From positions 24,394 to 88,393 of the forward strand of contig CAKOIQ010000002.1 in the NCBI GenBank assembly GCA_934086935.1: a DNA stretch of 64,000 nucleotides, read 5' to 3'. The notes beneath the pieces are model-generated. The model saw only the letters and a list, made by a program, of their open reading frames with translations, had not been told where the DNA came from and did no database searches. Source of the DNA: an uncultured Bacilli bacterium (lineage in GTDB: Bacteria; Bacillota_I; Bacilli_A; RF39; UBA660). The position numbers and the translations under genes are program-made. Shown here piece by piece: positions 53,550 to 62,584 of this stretch (position 1 is the stretch's first letter; every line of letters starts with the position of its first letter).

Positions 53550-54516
53550 GTCTTTTTTTGTAATATAAATATAACGATTTAATAATGCTTAATAAAGGGG
53601 TTGATATTAACATACCTATTACTCCAAATAAGTAACCAAAGATAATTAAACTTATAATGATAGAAATTGGATGTAAATTTAAACTTTTACTCATTATTAA
53701 GGGATGAATAAAACTTGATTCAACAAATTGTAATAGAATTACGATAATGGTGATGGTTATTCCTAGTTTTAGGTTAACAGATAATCCGACTAGTATGGCT
53801 GGTACTCCGCCAATATAAGGGCCAATAAAGGGAATGATATTGGTTAATGATATTACAATTGAAAATAATAAAGCATATGGCATTTTAAAGGCTGATAGAA
53901 AGATAATACTCATAATAAAAAGGATTAATGTATCTAATAAAGTTCCTTTAACAAAGGCCTTTAAATTGGTACTTATTTCATTAATTAAAGTATGAGGTGT
54001 ATATTTAGAAATGAATTTGGTTACACTTTTATGTCCAACTAAGAAATAGTATGAGATAAAGACACTATAAAAAATATTAAGGAGAATATTTTTTAGATTA
54101 GATGTACATGATAAAAGTTTCTTGCCTATTCTAGTCATATCAATATTTTTAGTATATTCTTTAGGAATTTTATTAAATAGATCAACAATAAAGGGAACAA
54201 TATTTTTTATTTCTTTAATTAATACAGGAATAAAGAAATAACTAATTACAGATATAATTATAATAAGTAAGGTGTATGTTAATGAAACACTTAATTTTTC
54301 ACCAATATATTTATTTAAATATATGACGATGGGTTTTAATACCCAACTAATTGCAAAGCCAAAAAAGATGGGACTTATTAAGTTTATTATAGTACAACAT
54401 ATTTCTAAAATATTACACATTCTAATTATTAAAAGTATTAGATAAGTAATAAGTAGTAATAAAAGAATTTTTCTTAGTTTTATATATTTAATTTTATTCA
54501 TATTATATTTTGGCAT
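53527..54516 (-). CDS. AI-2E family (UPF0118) membrane protein
   Basis: A 329-aa protein with about eight transmembrane helices and the family signatures ISPIFFGFAISWVLKPIV near the start and SLTNIIPFIGPYIGGVPAIL in the second half. Members are proposed exporters (TqsA, YdiK, and Na+/H+ antiporter-like forms), but the substrate here is unknown. The start is uncertain: the frame opens inside the terminator of the preceding small gene, so ATG 54516 or 54501 is likely, without a clear ribosome site. Confidence 0.85.
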   Translation of the reverse strand: MPKYNMNKIKYIKLRKILLLLLITYLILLIIRMCNILEICCTIINLISPIFFGFAISWVLKPIVIYLNKYIGEKLSVSLTYTLLIIIISVISYFFIPVLIKEIKNIVPFIVDLFNKIPKEYTKNIDMTRIGKKLLSCTSNLKNILLNIFYSVFISYYFLVGHKSVTKFISKYTPHTLINEISTNLKAFVKGTLLDTLILFIMSIIFLSAFKMPYALLFSIVISLTNIIPFIGPYIGGVPAILVGLSVNLKLGITITIIVILLQFVESSFIHPLIMSKSLNLHPISIIISLIIFGYLFGVIGMLISTPLLSIIKSLYLYYKKRPKKALNR

Positions 54517-54518
54517 AA

Positions 54519-54547
54519 AAAAAGGTTTTATACTCAAAACCTTTAAT
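54519..54547 (-). terminator. Terminator between the 48-aa gene and the permease
   Basis: AAAGGTTTT/AAAACCTTT hairpin with T7 on the minus strand; the next gene's ATG directly follows the T-run. Confidence 0.8.
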
Positions 54548-54689
54548 TATTAAACATGCTTGCTGTATCATCAATTAGATTATTCATTTTCTTTTTTAAA
54601 TCTTTTTTGTTTGATGTTAGGTTAGATAATCCAATGTATAAACCAATACCAGCGGCTGCTCCGACCATCATCATTAATGAATCTCTCAT
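54543..54689 (-). CDS. 48-aa small membrane-associated protein
   Basis: An ORF encoding MRDSLMMMVGAAAGIGLYIG followed by a basic helical tail (SNKKDLKKKMNNLIDDTASM). It has a GAGGTGT ribosome site, sits 30 bases after recD2 and ends in a terminator. The glycine/alanine-rich start resembles YtxH-type or phage-shock-like small membrane proteins, but this is weak. Too short for most gene lists. Confidence 0.6.
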   Translation of the reverse strand: MRDSLMMMVGAAAGIGLYIGLSNLTSNKKDLKKKMNNLIDDTASMFNN

Positions 54690-54719
54690 ATAAACACCTC
54701 TAATGTTATTATGGTTTAA

Positions 54720-56891
54720 TTACTTTAGATTATTCATTATTTTTTCGGTTAATGTTGTTTTTCTTTGGTAGCTATAGTTATTATATACACTTTGATTAAA
54801 AGCTTCTAAAGACCCAATTAAGATTAAACCTTTTTTGGCTCTGGATACGCCGGTATATAATAATTTATTATAAAGCATTCTGGAATAACTTAAGGATATT
54901 GGCATGATGACATAACCGAATTCTGAACCTTGGGATTTATGGATGCTTATAGCGTAAGCATGGGTGATGGTGTTGATGTCTTCTTTTTTATAAGAAACAT
55001 AGTTACCTTCATAGTTAACAATAATAAAATCTTTTTTAGAACCTAGATTAATACTATATATATAACCAATATCTCCATTATAAATGTTATTATCAACATC
55101 ATTAACAAGATTTAATATTTTATCCCCTTCTCGGAATCTTATAGGACCGATGTTAACTTCTTCTTTTCGAATATCACTAGGATTAAAAAATTCTTGTAAG
55201 GTAGCATTCAAATTATCAATACCGTTTTCTCCTTTATACATTGGAGCTAAAATTTGAATAGAATTTTCTGGAACTCTTTTATCATTCATTTTTTCTAAAA
55301 CTTTAATCATTATTTTTTTGATGTCTTCTTTAGGACATTCAATAAATGAGAAATCATCTCTTTTGATTTTAATTGATTCATTGATATTGCAATTTTTAAT
55401 ATTTTTAGCTAATTCTGGAATATAAGAATTATCACTTTGTCTATAGATTTGTTCTAGACTTATATGTGGGATATTACTTTTGATTAAGTCACTTAAGATT
55501 AGACCGGGACCAACACTTGGTAATTGATATTCATCACCTACTAAGATAATTTGGGTATTGGTTAAATCTAGACCTCTTAGAAGTGATGCAAATAGATGAT
55601 TATCAATCATTGAAGTTTCATCGATGATAATTAAATTATAATGTAATTGGTTTAATTCATTGATACCAAAAATATTATTTTCTTTATCCCATTTAAGAAA
55701 TCGATGGATAGTACTAGCTCCATAACCACTTGTTTCACTCATTCTTTTAGAAGCTCTTCCAGTTGGAGCTAAAAGTAATAGATGTCTATCGATGCCGTGA
55801 TCATTTAGTTTATTTATGATCGCATAAGCATTTATAATGCCTTTAATTATAGTAGTTTTACCAGTTCCAGGACCGCCAGTGATAATACTTATATTATTAG
55901 ATAAACTTGTCCAGATAGCATTTTTTTGTTCTTCATTATAAGTAATATGAAGATAGTCTTCACATTCTTTAATAACATTGTCAAAATTTTTTAAATTAAT
56001 TTTAGATTTAGTCATTAGATATGGAATGTTTTTAGCAATGTATAATTCATCTAGATAATCTTCAATTAAATAGTATTTATCTTCTTGAATCATAATTTTT
56101 TTTATTTGAAATAATTCTTCAAAGTATGGAGTTAATTCACAATTTATTTTATATTGTTCACTAGTATATTTAGTTATTTCATCATTTGATAAATAAATAT
56201 CACCTAAAGTAAAAGATAAGTTTTTCATACTTTGAATAATACAAGCTTTTATTCTTCTTGGATCTTCTTTATCATTATTATTCAAAAAGATACGATCTAG
56301 TTTTTTAAAGTCTATTTTTACTAAAAGATTATAGATGTCTTTTTCTATTATGTTTAGAGTTTGTTCTCCATATACATTTATTAATGCCATAGTTTCTTTG
56401 ATGGAAAATCCCATATTTTTTAATTTGATAATTTCTTCATCTTTCTCAAAGTATTTACAAACTGAATTATAAATACTTGTTGCTCTTTTCACAGTCATTT
56501 TGGGAACTAAAAGTAGATTATCTCTGTTTTCTTTTATTTTATTTAATGTATCTTCTTTAAATACTTTATAGATACTTTTGGCAGTTGCTTCGCCACAACC
56601 TTTAACGTATGAACTTGAAAGAAAGTCAATGATAGCTTCTTTGCCGGTTGGCATGACTTTTTCATAACTAGCGACACTAAACTGATATCCATAACGATCA
56701 TGATAAATATAATTTCCGTATAAGATATAGGTATCTTCGTTATTTAGTTCTGAGAAATAACCTGTGAAAGTCAAGGTTTTATTTACCTCAACATCGCAAT
56801 CATCTGTTTCTTGAACTTTAAAAAGTCCGACTTTATAGCCAGATGATGCTTCAAAAATTGATGTTTTATATTTTCCTTTAATGTAACTCAT
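54720..56891 (-). CDS. recD2: RecD2-type 5'-3' DNA helicase
   Basis: A 723-aa helicase. The N-terminal OB-like part (SYIKGKYKTSIFEASSGYKV; FTGYFSELNNEDTYILYG) and helix-hairpin-helix region (VKGCGEATAKSIYKVFKED) are typical of RecD2, which acts without RecBC in many Firmicutes. Helicase motifs follow: Walker A GGPGTGKTTI in ISIITGGPGTGKTTIIKGI, Walker B IIDETSMID, motif III LVGDEYQLPSVGPG and motif VI YTGVSRAKKGL. The ATG at 56891 starts MSYIKGKYK; a longer frame to 56987 would cross the preceding terminator. No ribosome site is clear. Confidence 0.93.
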   Translation of the reverse strand: MSYIKGKYKTSIFEASSGYKVGLFKVQETDDCDVEVNKTLTFTGYFSELNNEDTYILYGNYIYHDRYGYQFSVASYEKVMPTGKEAIIDFLSSSYVKGCGEATAKSIYKVFKEDTLNKIKENRDNLLLVPKMTVKRATSIYNSVCKYFEKDEEIIKLKNMGFSIKETMALINVYGEQTLNIIEKDIYNLLVKIDFKKLDRIFLNNNDKEDPRRIKACIIQSMKNLSFTLGDIYLSNDEITKYTSEQYKINCELTPYFEELFQIKKIMIQEDKYYLIEDYLDELYIAKNIPYLMTKSKINLKNFDNVIKECEDYLHITYNEEQKNAIWTSLSNNISIITGGPGTGKTTIIKGIINAYAIINKLNDHGIDRHLLLLAPTGRASKRMSETSGYGASTIHRFLKWDKENNIFGINELNQLHYNLIIIDETSMIDNHLFASLLRGLDLTNTQIILVGDEYQLPSVGPGLILSDLIKSNIPHISLEQIYRQSDNSYIPELAKNIKNCNINESIKIKRDDFSFIECPKEDIKKIMIKVLEKMNDKRVPENSIQILAPMYKGENGIDNLNATLQEFFNPSDIRKEEVNIGPIRFREGDKILNLVNDVDNNIYNGDIGYIYSINLGSKKDFIIVNYEGNYVSYKKEDINTITHAYAISIHKSQGSEFGYVIMPISLSYSRMLYNKLLYTGVSRAKKGLILIGSLEAFNQSVYNNYSYQRKTTLTEKIMNNLK

Positions 56892-56908
56892 AGTATGTAT
56901 TTTAACAT

Positions 56909-56934
56909 AAAAAAAGAAGTAATTAAATACTTCA
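56909..56934 (-). terminator. Terminator after the 360-aa gene
   Basis: GAAGTA/TACTTC hairpin with T7 on the minus strand, 17 bases before the recD2 start. The stop codon of the 360-aa gene lies at its upstream edge. Confidence 0.75.
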
Positions 56935-58017
56935 TTAGCATAAAGACAAAACTTTGTCGGTTCGTTTTTCTTTAGCAAAATATTCATCCATTACTGAAAT
57001 TAATTCTGGAACTAACATTTCACCTTTGATTTGTTTTACTTCTTCACTTACTTTTTTATCTAATTCTTGAATTGCAACTAAATTAAAATAATTAGGGTCT
57101 ACATTTTTATTGATTATAGATGTAGATACTCCATATGTAAAGGCATTAATTAGTCTTTTTAAGTAAGGGCAATCTACTTTACTAGTGTCTGGCTCTAAGA
57201 TTCTTAAGATTAAAATAAAATATTTATTATCATCTAAAAGATTAGTTTTTTTACCTTTAGAAGAATATGAATAAATTGTTACATGACCATCATTTACTTT
57301 AATAACTACTCTAGATTTATTAGGGGTTAAATCTTTTAATACTAAAGTTCCTGATGTAAATATTCCATTATTTAGTCTTAAGGTAAAATCTTCTATTTGG
57401 TGGTTACAATATTTACCTGAGATATGTATTGTTTCTTTCTTTTCGGTTCCAATTTCAATTATTTTATGAGTTATATTACGATAAATTTTAGTAATAGAAT
57501 GATTTGGTATATATTCTATTTTTACATGTTCTTGTTCTCCGATAGCTTCTATAGCAAATTCTTTAGTATAGATATTACAAAATCCCTCCGTATTGGTGTA
57601 TTTTAAGTATTTTTGTCTTTTATCTATAATTGTAGATTCTCTTTTAGAAAAAATAGTACCATTACTTTGAATATGAATATTTCTCAAAGATTTACGACTA
57701 TTAACATTTCTAAAATAATAAGAATTTGCTTCTAAAGTTTCGCCATTATGAAGAGTGCATCTGATTAAAGGTTTTGAATCCGGTTGTGTTTGAGGGATTT
57801 TTAATACATTTTTAAAGTCATAATAATATAGTAATTCAGCACTTAATTGTTGTAACTCTTCTTTAGGTAGTGAACTGGGAGCAAAACTTATTGTATAATT
57901 AGTATAATTAGCATCTAATTCAGTACATCCTTTTTCATTAGTTAGTATATTCCCTGTTTTATTTATTTGATCAACTAAAGTTTCATTAATAATTTTAATA
58001 CTTTTATTCCAAACCAT
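56935..58017 (-). CDS. Unknown cytoplasmic protein
   Basis: A 360-aa protein with no signal or membrane segment. The middle is beta-rich with many His, Thr and Ile (HIQSNGTIFSKRESTIIDKR; KIYRNITHKIIEIG), the last part helical (ELDKKVSEEVKQIKGEMLVP). No family was recognised. A GGAGGG ribosome site precedes it. It is a single gene, ended by a terminator at 56.9 kb. Confidence 0.6.
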   Translation of the reverse strand: MVWNKSIKIINETLVDQINKTGNILTNEKGCTELDANYTNYTISFAPSSLPKEELQQLSAELLYYYDFKNVLKIPQTQPDSKPLIRCTLHNGETLEANSYYFRNVNSRKSLRNIHIQSNGTIFSKRESTIIDKRQKYLKYTNTEGFCNIYTKEFAIEAIGEQEHVKIEYIPNHSITKIYRNITHKIIEIGTEKKETIHISGKYCNHQIEDFTLRLNNGIFTSGTLVLKDLTPNKSRVVIKVNDGHVTIYSYSSKGKKTNLLDDNKYFILILRILEPDTSKVDCPYLKRLINAFTYGVSTSIINKNVDPNYFNLVAIQELDKKVSEEVKQIKGEMLVPELISVMDEYFAKEKRTDKVLSLC

Positions 58018-58044
58018 AAGCCCTCCGTTTTCATTATAACATGG

Positions 58045-58075
58045 ATAAAAAAAAAGAAAAATAATTTTTCTTTTA
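58045..58075 (-). terminator. Terminator after the 131-aa gene
   Basis: AAAGAAAAAT/ATTTTTCTTT hairpin with a T9 run on the minus strand. Confidence 0.8.
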
Positions 58076-58468
58076 TTCGAGGGTAAAGTCTATCCCAAAT
58101 CTAGTTTTAGTTGGTTTTTCAACTTTATGGATTAAATCTAAATATAAATTATCTATATCAGTAATAACTTTTTCAAAATCTTCTTTTGTATAGAAGTTTT
58201 TTGTTTCAGTCATTTCGTGATATTCATCTTTTTGTTTATTTATTTCACTTAACATTTTTTTATTTAAAACTTGAGGATATTCTTTTATAATGTTAGCTAA
58301 AAAGTAATCGTATTTTTCCCAATTAGTATATGTTTTCTTTTTAGATTCAAAGCTTTCTAATGTTGAAGTAATTGTTTTAGTTAAGGGAATTTTATGATTA
58401 TTTTTAGGATAATATGTTACTTTTCCATTTAAGGAACCGGTAACGTTATATTCCATAATGGCTTTCAT
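58073..58468 (-). CDS. Unknown 131-aa protein
   Basis: A 131-aa charged protein starting MKAIMEYNVTGSLNGKVTYY, then mostly helical (YTNWEKYDYFLANIIKEYPQ; KQKDEYHEMTETKNFYTKED-like). No membrane segment, no known motif. It follows gap by nine bases and is ended by a terminator, so it is probably expressed with glyceraldehyde-3-phosphate dehydrogenase, although no functional link is evident. Confidence 0.55.
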   Translation of the reverse strand: MKAIMEYNVTGSLNGKVTYYPKNNHKIPLTKTITSTLESFESKKKTYTNWEKYDYFLANIIKEYPQVLNKKMLSEINKQKDEYHEMTETKNFYTKEDFEKVITDIDNLYLDLIHKVEKPTKTRFGIDFTLE

Positions 58469-58477
58469 AGATACCTC

Positions 58478-59479
58478 TTATAATTTTAATAGTTTATCCA
58501 TTGTTCTAAGCATTTGAGCTGAATAGCCATATTCGTTATCATACCACGCAACTACTTTTATTTCTTTTTTGTTTGTATCTAAAACTTTTGTTGATAAACC
58601 ATCAACTAGACCTCCACAAGGATTACCAATTATATCACTTGATACAACAGGATCATATGTGAATTTTAAAACACTATTCTGATGATTTGCAAAGGCTTCA
58701 TTTACTTCTTCTTTTGTTACTTCTTTTTTTAAGATTAATGATAAATCAATAACTGAACCATCATCAGTAGGAACTCTAAAGGCTAAGCCATCTAATTTAC
58801 CTTGTAATTCAGGTATTACTAAACCAATAGCACTTGCTGCTCCAGTAGAGGCTGGAACAATATTTGATGCGGCAGTTCTACCACGACGAGAAACAATTCC
58901 TTTTTTATGTGAACCATCTAGGGTATTTTGATCATTTGTATAGGCATGAATTGTGGTCATAAAACCTGATTCAATACCAAAGGCATCATTAATACATTTT
59001 AAGACGGGAGCTAAGCAGTTAGTTGTACATGATGCAGCAGAAATAACTTTATCTTCTTTAGTTAAAATATCATCATTGACCCCATAAACAACTGTTTTCA
59101 TTTCACCTTTACCTGGTGCCGAAATTATTACGTGTTTAGCGCCAGCTTCGATATGTTTCATAGCATCTTCTTTTTTAGTAAATTTGCCAGTACATTCTAA
59201 AACAACATCAACATCTAATTCTTTCCACGGATAATCTTTAGGATCATCTATAACTAATACTTTAGTAAACTTACCTGCAACAATAATACCTTCTTCATTA
59301 TAGGAAATTTCATCTTCTAAAAAAGTACGATGAACTGTATCATATTTTAAAAGATAAGCACTGTCTTCAGGAGTACCGTGACTATTAATAGCCACGATTT
59401 CATAATTTGGATTTCCTACTAATAATCGATAAGCAATTCTACCAATACGACCAAAACCATTTATTACAACTTTTTTCAT
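58478..59479 (-). CDS. gap: Glyceraldehyde-3-phosphate dehydrogenase
   Basis: A 333-aa GAPDH. The Rossmann start VVINGFGRIGRIAYRLL and the catalytic Cys151 in SAASCTTNCLAPVL are present, as are the HAYTNDQNTLDGSHKK and AASNIVPASTGAASAIGLV blocks. The segment after the second strand reads AINSHGTPEDSAYLLKYD, where the usual INDLTD supplies the Asp that selects NAD; here Ser replaces it, so NADP may be accepted. It lies 17 bases after the uridine-kinase-like gene and nine before the 131-aa gene. Confidence 0.96.
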   Translation of the reverse strand: MKKVVINGFGRIGRIAYRLLVGNPNYEIVAINSHGTPEDSAYLLKYDTVHRTFLEDEISYNEEGIIVAGKFTKVLVIDDPKDYPWKELDVDVVLECTGKFTKKEDAMKHIEAGAKHVIISAPGKGEMKTVVYGVNDDILTKEDKVISAASCTTNCLAPVLKCINDAFGIESGFMTTIHAYTNDQNTLDGSHKKGIVSRRGRTAASNIVPASTGAASAIGLVIPELQGKLDGLAFRVPTDDGSVIDLSLILKKEVTKEEVNEAFANHQNSVLKFTYDPVVSSDIIGNPCGGLVDGLSTKVLDTNKKEIKVVAWYDNEYGYSAQMLRTMDKLLKL

Positions 59480-59495
59480 TTTATCATCCTTTCAA

Positions 59496-60956
59496 TTATT
59501 CAAAATAACTTCCACCAATAAATTCTCTTAGTACATTATTATCACTTAAATATTCACTTGGAATTGGGAAGAACATTTGTAATTCATTTATCAATCTACG
59601 TGCTTCATTATAATATTTAGAATCAATAGGAACGCTATATAATAGTGGTTCAACATAAACTCTTAAAACCCCTATTTCATAAATATAGGCTGTATTTAAA
59701 ATTACATTTGCTTCATTAGTATATGGGAAGACATATTTGGTTTCACCATTTCTGACTTTATCCCATCCTTTAAGTGTATCTACTACTCCATATCCTCTAG
59801 TACGATTATCTCTTACAATTCTTCTCATAAGTCTTATATCGACAGTTGATACATGATTATGTCGGTCAATACTTAGTGGCATGAATGGGCTTATATAAAC
59901 TTTAATTTTACGACTATATGGTACACTTTTTGATAGTTCTTCATTTAGACAGTGAAGGCCTTCAATAAGTAAGATATCATTATCTTTTAATTTAATTATT
60001 TTATGACCAAATTCTTTTTTACCAGTAATAAAATTATATGTTGGAGTATCTACCTCTTCTCCATTTAATAAACTAGTAATTTGAGCATTAAATAAATCTA
60101 AATCGATAGCAGCAAGTGATTCAAAATCATACTCACCATTTTCATCTTTAGGAGTTAATTCTCTTTCTTTAAAGTAATCATCTAAACTTAAATAAACTGG
60201 ATTTAAACCAATAGCACTTAAGTATAAAGCTAACTTTCTAGTACTAGTTGTTTTACCTGATGATGATGGTCCACCTAAAAGAACAATCTTTTTATTTTCT
60301 TTTCTGATGATGTTAGCCATTTCATATATTTGATTATCCATCATAATATCATTTTTCTTAATGAAGTCTTTAATTTGACTTTGAGATATTATTTTATTTA
60401 AATCTGCAACATAATTAACATTTAATAAAGAAGACCATAATTTATAATCAGAGAAACTTTTTAAAATCATTTCTTGAGAATTATAACTTGGGACAGACAT
60501 ATCATCATTAATTGGACATGAAAGAATTAAATCATTACTATTTAAATAAGTAATACCAAATTTAGATAGTTCACCAGTAGATTCAACCATATCACTCATG
60601 AAATAATTATAATATCCCATAAGTTCATACATAGTTACAGTTTTACCATTAAGATTTTGAATGTTTCCAGCTTTTTCTAATTCTTTAGTTTTTATATAGT
60701 AATCGTAAGCATCTTTTTTAGTTACTACTTTACGAGTTATTTTATAATTAGCATTAATTATTTCTGTCATTTTATCTTTAAGTCTAGAAATATCTTCAGA
60801 ATTTAATCTAGTATCTGATAAAATTTGACAATATAAGCCTTTATCTAGGGAATGTAAAAATAATACATCACACTTAAAGAGTTCTCTTACAGAAACGTAA
60901 AGAACCATTTTAAGGCCTGATTGATAAAGTTTATGTTTATATCTATCTAGTAACAT
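59496..60956 (-). CDS. Uridine-kinase-family protein with N-terminal ThrRS-like domain
   Basis: A 486-aa protein. The C-terminal half is a uridine-kinase-type P-loop domain with Walker A GGPSSSGKTT (about 227-236), YLSLDDYFKERELTPKD and IEGLHCLNEELS. The N-terminal half (ELFKCDVLFLHSLDKGLYCQ; GYYNYFMSDMVESTGELSKF) looks like the threonyl-tRNA-synthetase-related AAD/second-additional domain seen in nucleoside kinases of this architecture in Firmicutes. Substrate unknown (a nucleoside is likely). It starts divergently from clpP and precedes gap. Confidence 0.85.
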   Translation of the reverse strand: MLLDRYKHKLYQSGLKMVLYVSVRELFKCDVLFLHSLDKGLYCQILSDTRLNSEDISRLKDKMTEIINANYKITRKVVTKKDAYDYYIKTKELEKAGNIQNLNGKTVTMYELMGYYNYFMSDMVESTGELSKFGITYLNSNDLILSCPINDDMSVPSYNSQEMILKSFSDYKLWSSLLNVNYVADLNKIISQSQIKDFIKKNDIMMDNQIYEMANIIRKENKKIVLLGGPSSSGKTTSTRKLALYLSAIGLNPVYLSLDDYFKERELTPKDENGEYDFESLAAIDLDLFNAQITSLLNGEEVDTPTYNFITGKKEFGHKIIKLKDNDILLIEGLHCLNEELSKSVPYSRKIKVYISPFMPLSIDRHNHVSTVDIRLMRRIVRDNRTRGYGVVDTLKGWDKVRNGETKYVFPYTNEANVILNTAYIYEIGVLRVYVEPLLYSVPIDSKYYNEARRLINELQMFFPIPSEYLSDNNVLREFIGGSYFE

Positions 60957-61029
60957 TCACAATCCCTCTATTCTATAGTTAAGTATATCAAAATTTGTAA
61001 AAAAATAAAATACTTTTTAATGTATATTT

Positions 61030-61058
61030 TTGACTATTTTTATTTATTATATTATTAG
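61030..61058 (+). promoter_or_regulatory. Possible clpP promoter
   Basis: TTGACT (61030-61035), a 17-base spacer and TATTAG (61053-61058), before an AGGGTG ribosome site. The -10 is weak and overlaps other AT-rich options. Confidence 0.4.
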
Positions 61059-61070
61059 GGTGAAAAATTA

Positions 61071-61649
61071 ATGTTACTTATTCCAAATATTATTGAAAAA
61101 AATTATAATGGTGAGAAGATTTATGATATTTATACTAAATTACTTACTAAGAGAATTGTTTTTATTACAGGAGAAATTAATGATGATTTAGCTAATTTAG
61201 TTATTAGTGAACTACTCTATTTAGATTCAATTAGTCATGATGATATTTATCTTTATATTAATTCTCCTGGTGGTAGTGTAACAGCAGGTTTAGCTATTTA
61301 TGATACAATTAATTATTTAAAAAGTGATGTATCAACTGTTGGCATGGGTTTATGTGCCAGTATGGGAGCTGTACTTTTAGCATCGGGTACTAAAGGAAAA
61401 AGACTTTGTTTACCTAACTGTGAGATAATGATTCATCAAGTTTTAGGTGGTGCTGAAGGAAAGGCTTCAGATATTAAGATTCATGCCGAAAGAATTTTAG
61501 AAACAAAAAAGAAACTTAATAAAATATTAGCTTCTTTAACTAATAAGTCATTAAATAGAATAAATAGAGATACTAACTCAGATTATTTTTTAAATGCGAA
61601 TGATGCACTTATTTATGGGCTTGTAGATAATGTAATTGGTAAAAATTAA
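61071..61649 (+). CDS. clpP: ATP-dependent Clp protease proteolytic subunit
   Basis: A 192-aa ClpP, the tetradecameric serine protease that degrades substrates unfolded by ClpX or ClpC. The catalytic triad is in place: Ser97 (GMGLCASMGAVLLAS), His122 (EIMIHQVLGGAEG) and Asp171 (NRDTNSDYFLNAND). The N-terminus is short and starts without a propeptide. The AGGGTG ribosome site precedes the ATG at 61071. It converges with whiA and shares a terminator. Confidence 0.96.
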   Translation: MLLIPNIIEKNYNGEKIYDIYTKLLTKRIVFITGEINDDLANLVISELLYLDSISHDDIYLYINSPGGSVTAGLAIYDTINYLKSDVSTVGMGLCASMGAVLLASGTKGKRLCLPNCEIMIHQVLGGAEGKASDIKIHAERILETKKKLNKILASLTNKSLNRINRDTNSDYFLNANDALIYGLVDNVIGKN

Positions 61650-61657
61650 TTATAATT

Positions 61658-61706
61658 AAAAAATGAACTAGTTAGTTTGGTGTTTTCTAACTAGTTCATT
61701 TATTTT
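61658..61706. terminator. Bidirectional terminator inside the whiA 3' coding end
   Basis: AATGAACTAGTTAG/CTAACTAGTTCATT perfect stem with an 11-base loop, T-rich on both sides. The 5' arm on the minus strand codes for the last residues of WhiA (NELVR); the 3' arm follows the stop. Confidence 0.85.
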
Positions 61707-62570
61707 TCTAAAGTGATGGTTTATACCAGATTTAGTTATAGATTTTGTAGTTTCTAGTGAGACTATTTCCGCTAATTCTTCCATTGATGTATCGGGATAT
61801 TTCTTTTTATAAGATATTATTTCTTTAGTTCTTTCATCTAATAACATTATTAGTCCATTATTTTCTAAGTATGAAATATTATCTATTATTTGTTTACTAG
61901 TTTTAAATGATTTCTCAGCATTAGCTTGTTCGCAATTATTAAGCCTATTAACCATGTTTTTATGATCTTTGTATATTCTTATATCCTCAAAGTAAAAAAG
62001 AGCATTAACAGCATTTAAATACCTAATAAAGTCACTAATATTTTCAGCTTGTTTAATATAAACCATATATTCACGATCACGTTTTAAAATCTTACTATTA
62101 AATCTTAAATCTAAAAGAATAGAATTAACAAGTTTAGCATCTTTATGATCTTTAATTAAGAATTCTAAATGATACATATTCTTTTTAGGATCATTAATAC
62201 TACCACAAGATAAGAAAATTCCTTTAATAAAAGCAATTTTTTCTTCAGTACTACCCTCTTTAATATTAGTTAAAGTATTTTCAATGTCACTAGTAATATA
62301 ATCAAACTTATCTTTAATCTCTAAAATATAAATATTTCTTTTTTTAAATCTTTTAATAGTACGAGTTGTTAATTTAATTTCAATATTATAATGAATTTTA
62401 AGCAGTTTAAATAACCATCTAGCTACAGAAGCATTTTCAGTATAAACAGATATTTTATGATTATCAAAAGTACTATTAAAACGTAAGTATGTACATAAAG
62501 AAATTAAAGATTCAGGAGTTGAATCATAATTTTTAGTTATTTCATCTTTTATTTGAGTAGTAAAAGTCAT
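61668..62570 (-). CDS. whiA: WhiA-family regulator
   Basis: A 300-aa WhiA (DUF199) protein. The N-terminal part is a degenerate LAGLIDADG homing-endonuclease fold (IAFIKGIFLSCGSINDPKKN; YHLEFLIKDHKDAKLVNSIL), and the C-terminal helix-turn-helix is DTSMEELAEIVSLETTKSIT followed by KSGINHHFRKINELV. It controls sporulation genes in Streptomyces and affects division and chromosome segregation in Bacillus. In Bacilli it usually sits with yvcJ-yvcK; here it is next to queA, 14 bases away. Confidence 0.93.
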   Translation of the reverse strand: MTFTTQIKDEITKNYDSTPESLISLCTYLRFNSTFDNHKISVYTENASVARWLFKLLKIHYNIEIKLTTRTIKRFKKRNIYILEIKDKFDYITSDIENTLTNIKEGSTEEKIAFIKGIFLSCGSINDPKKNMYHLEFLIKDHKDAKLVNSILLDLRFNSKILKRDREYMVYIKQAENISDFIRYLNAVNALFYFEDIRIYKDHKNMVNRLNNCEQANAEKSFKTSKQIIDNISYLENNGLIMLLDERTKEIISYKKKYPDTSMEELAEIVSLETTKSITKSGINHHFRKINELVRKHQTN

Positions 62571-62584
62571 AATTACTTTCCTTT

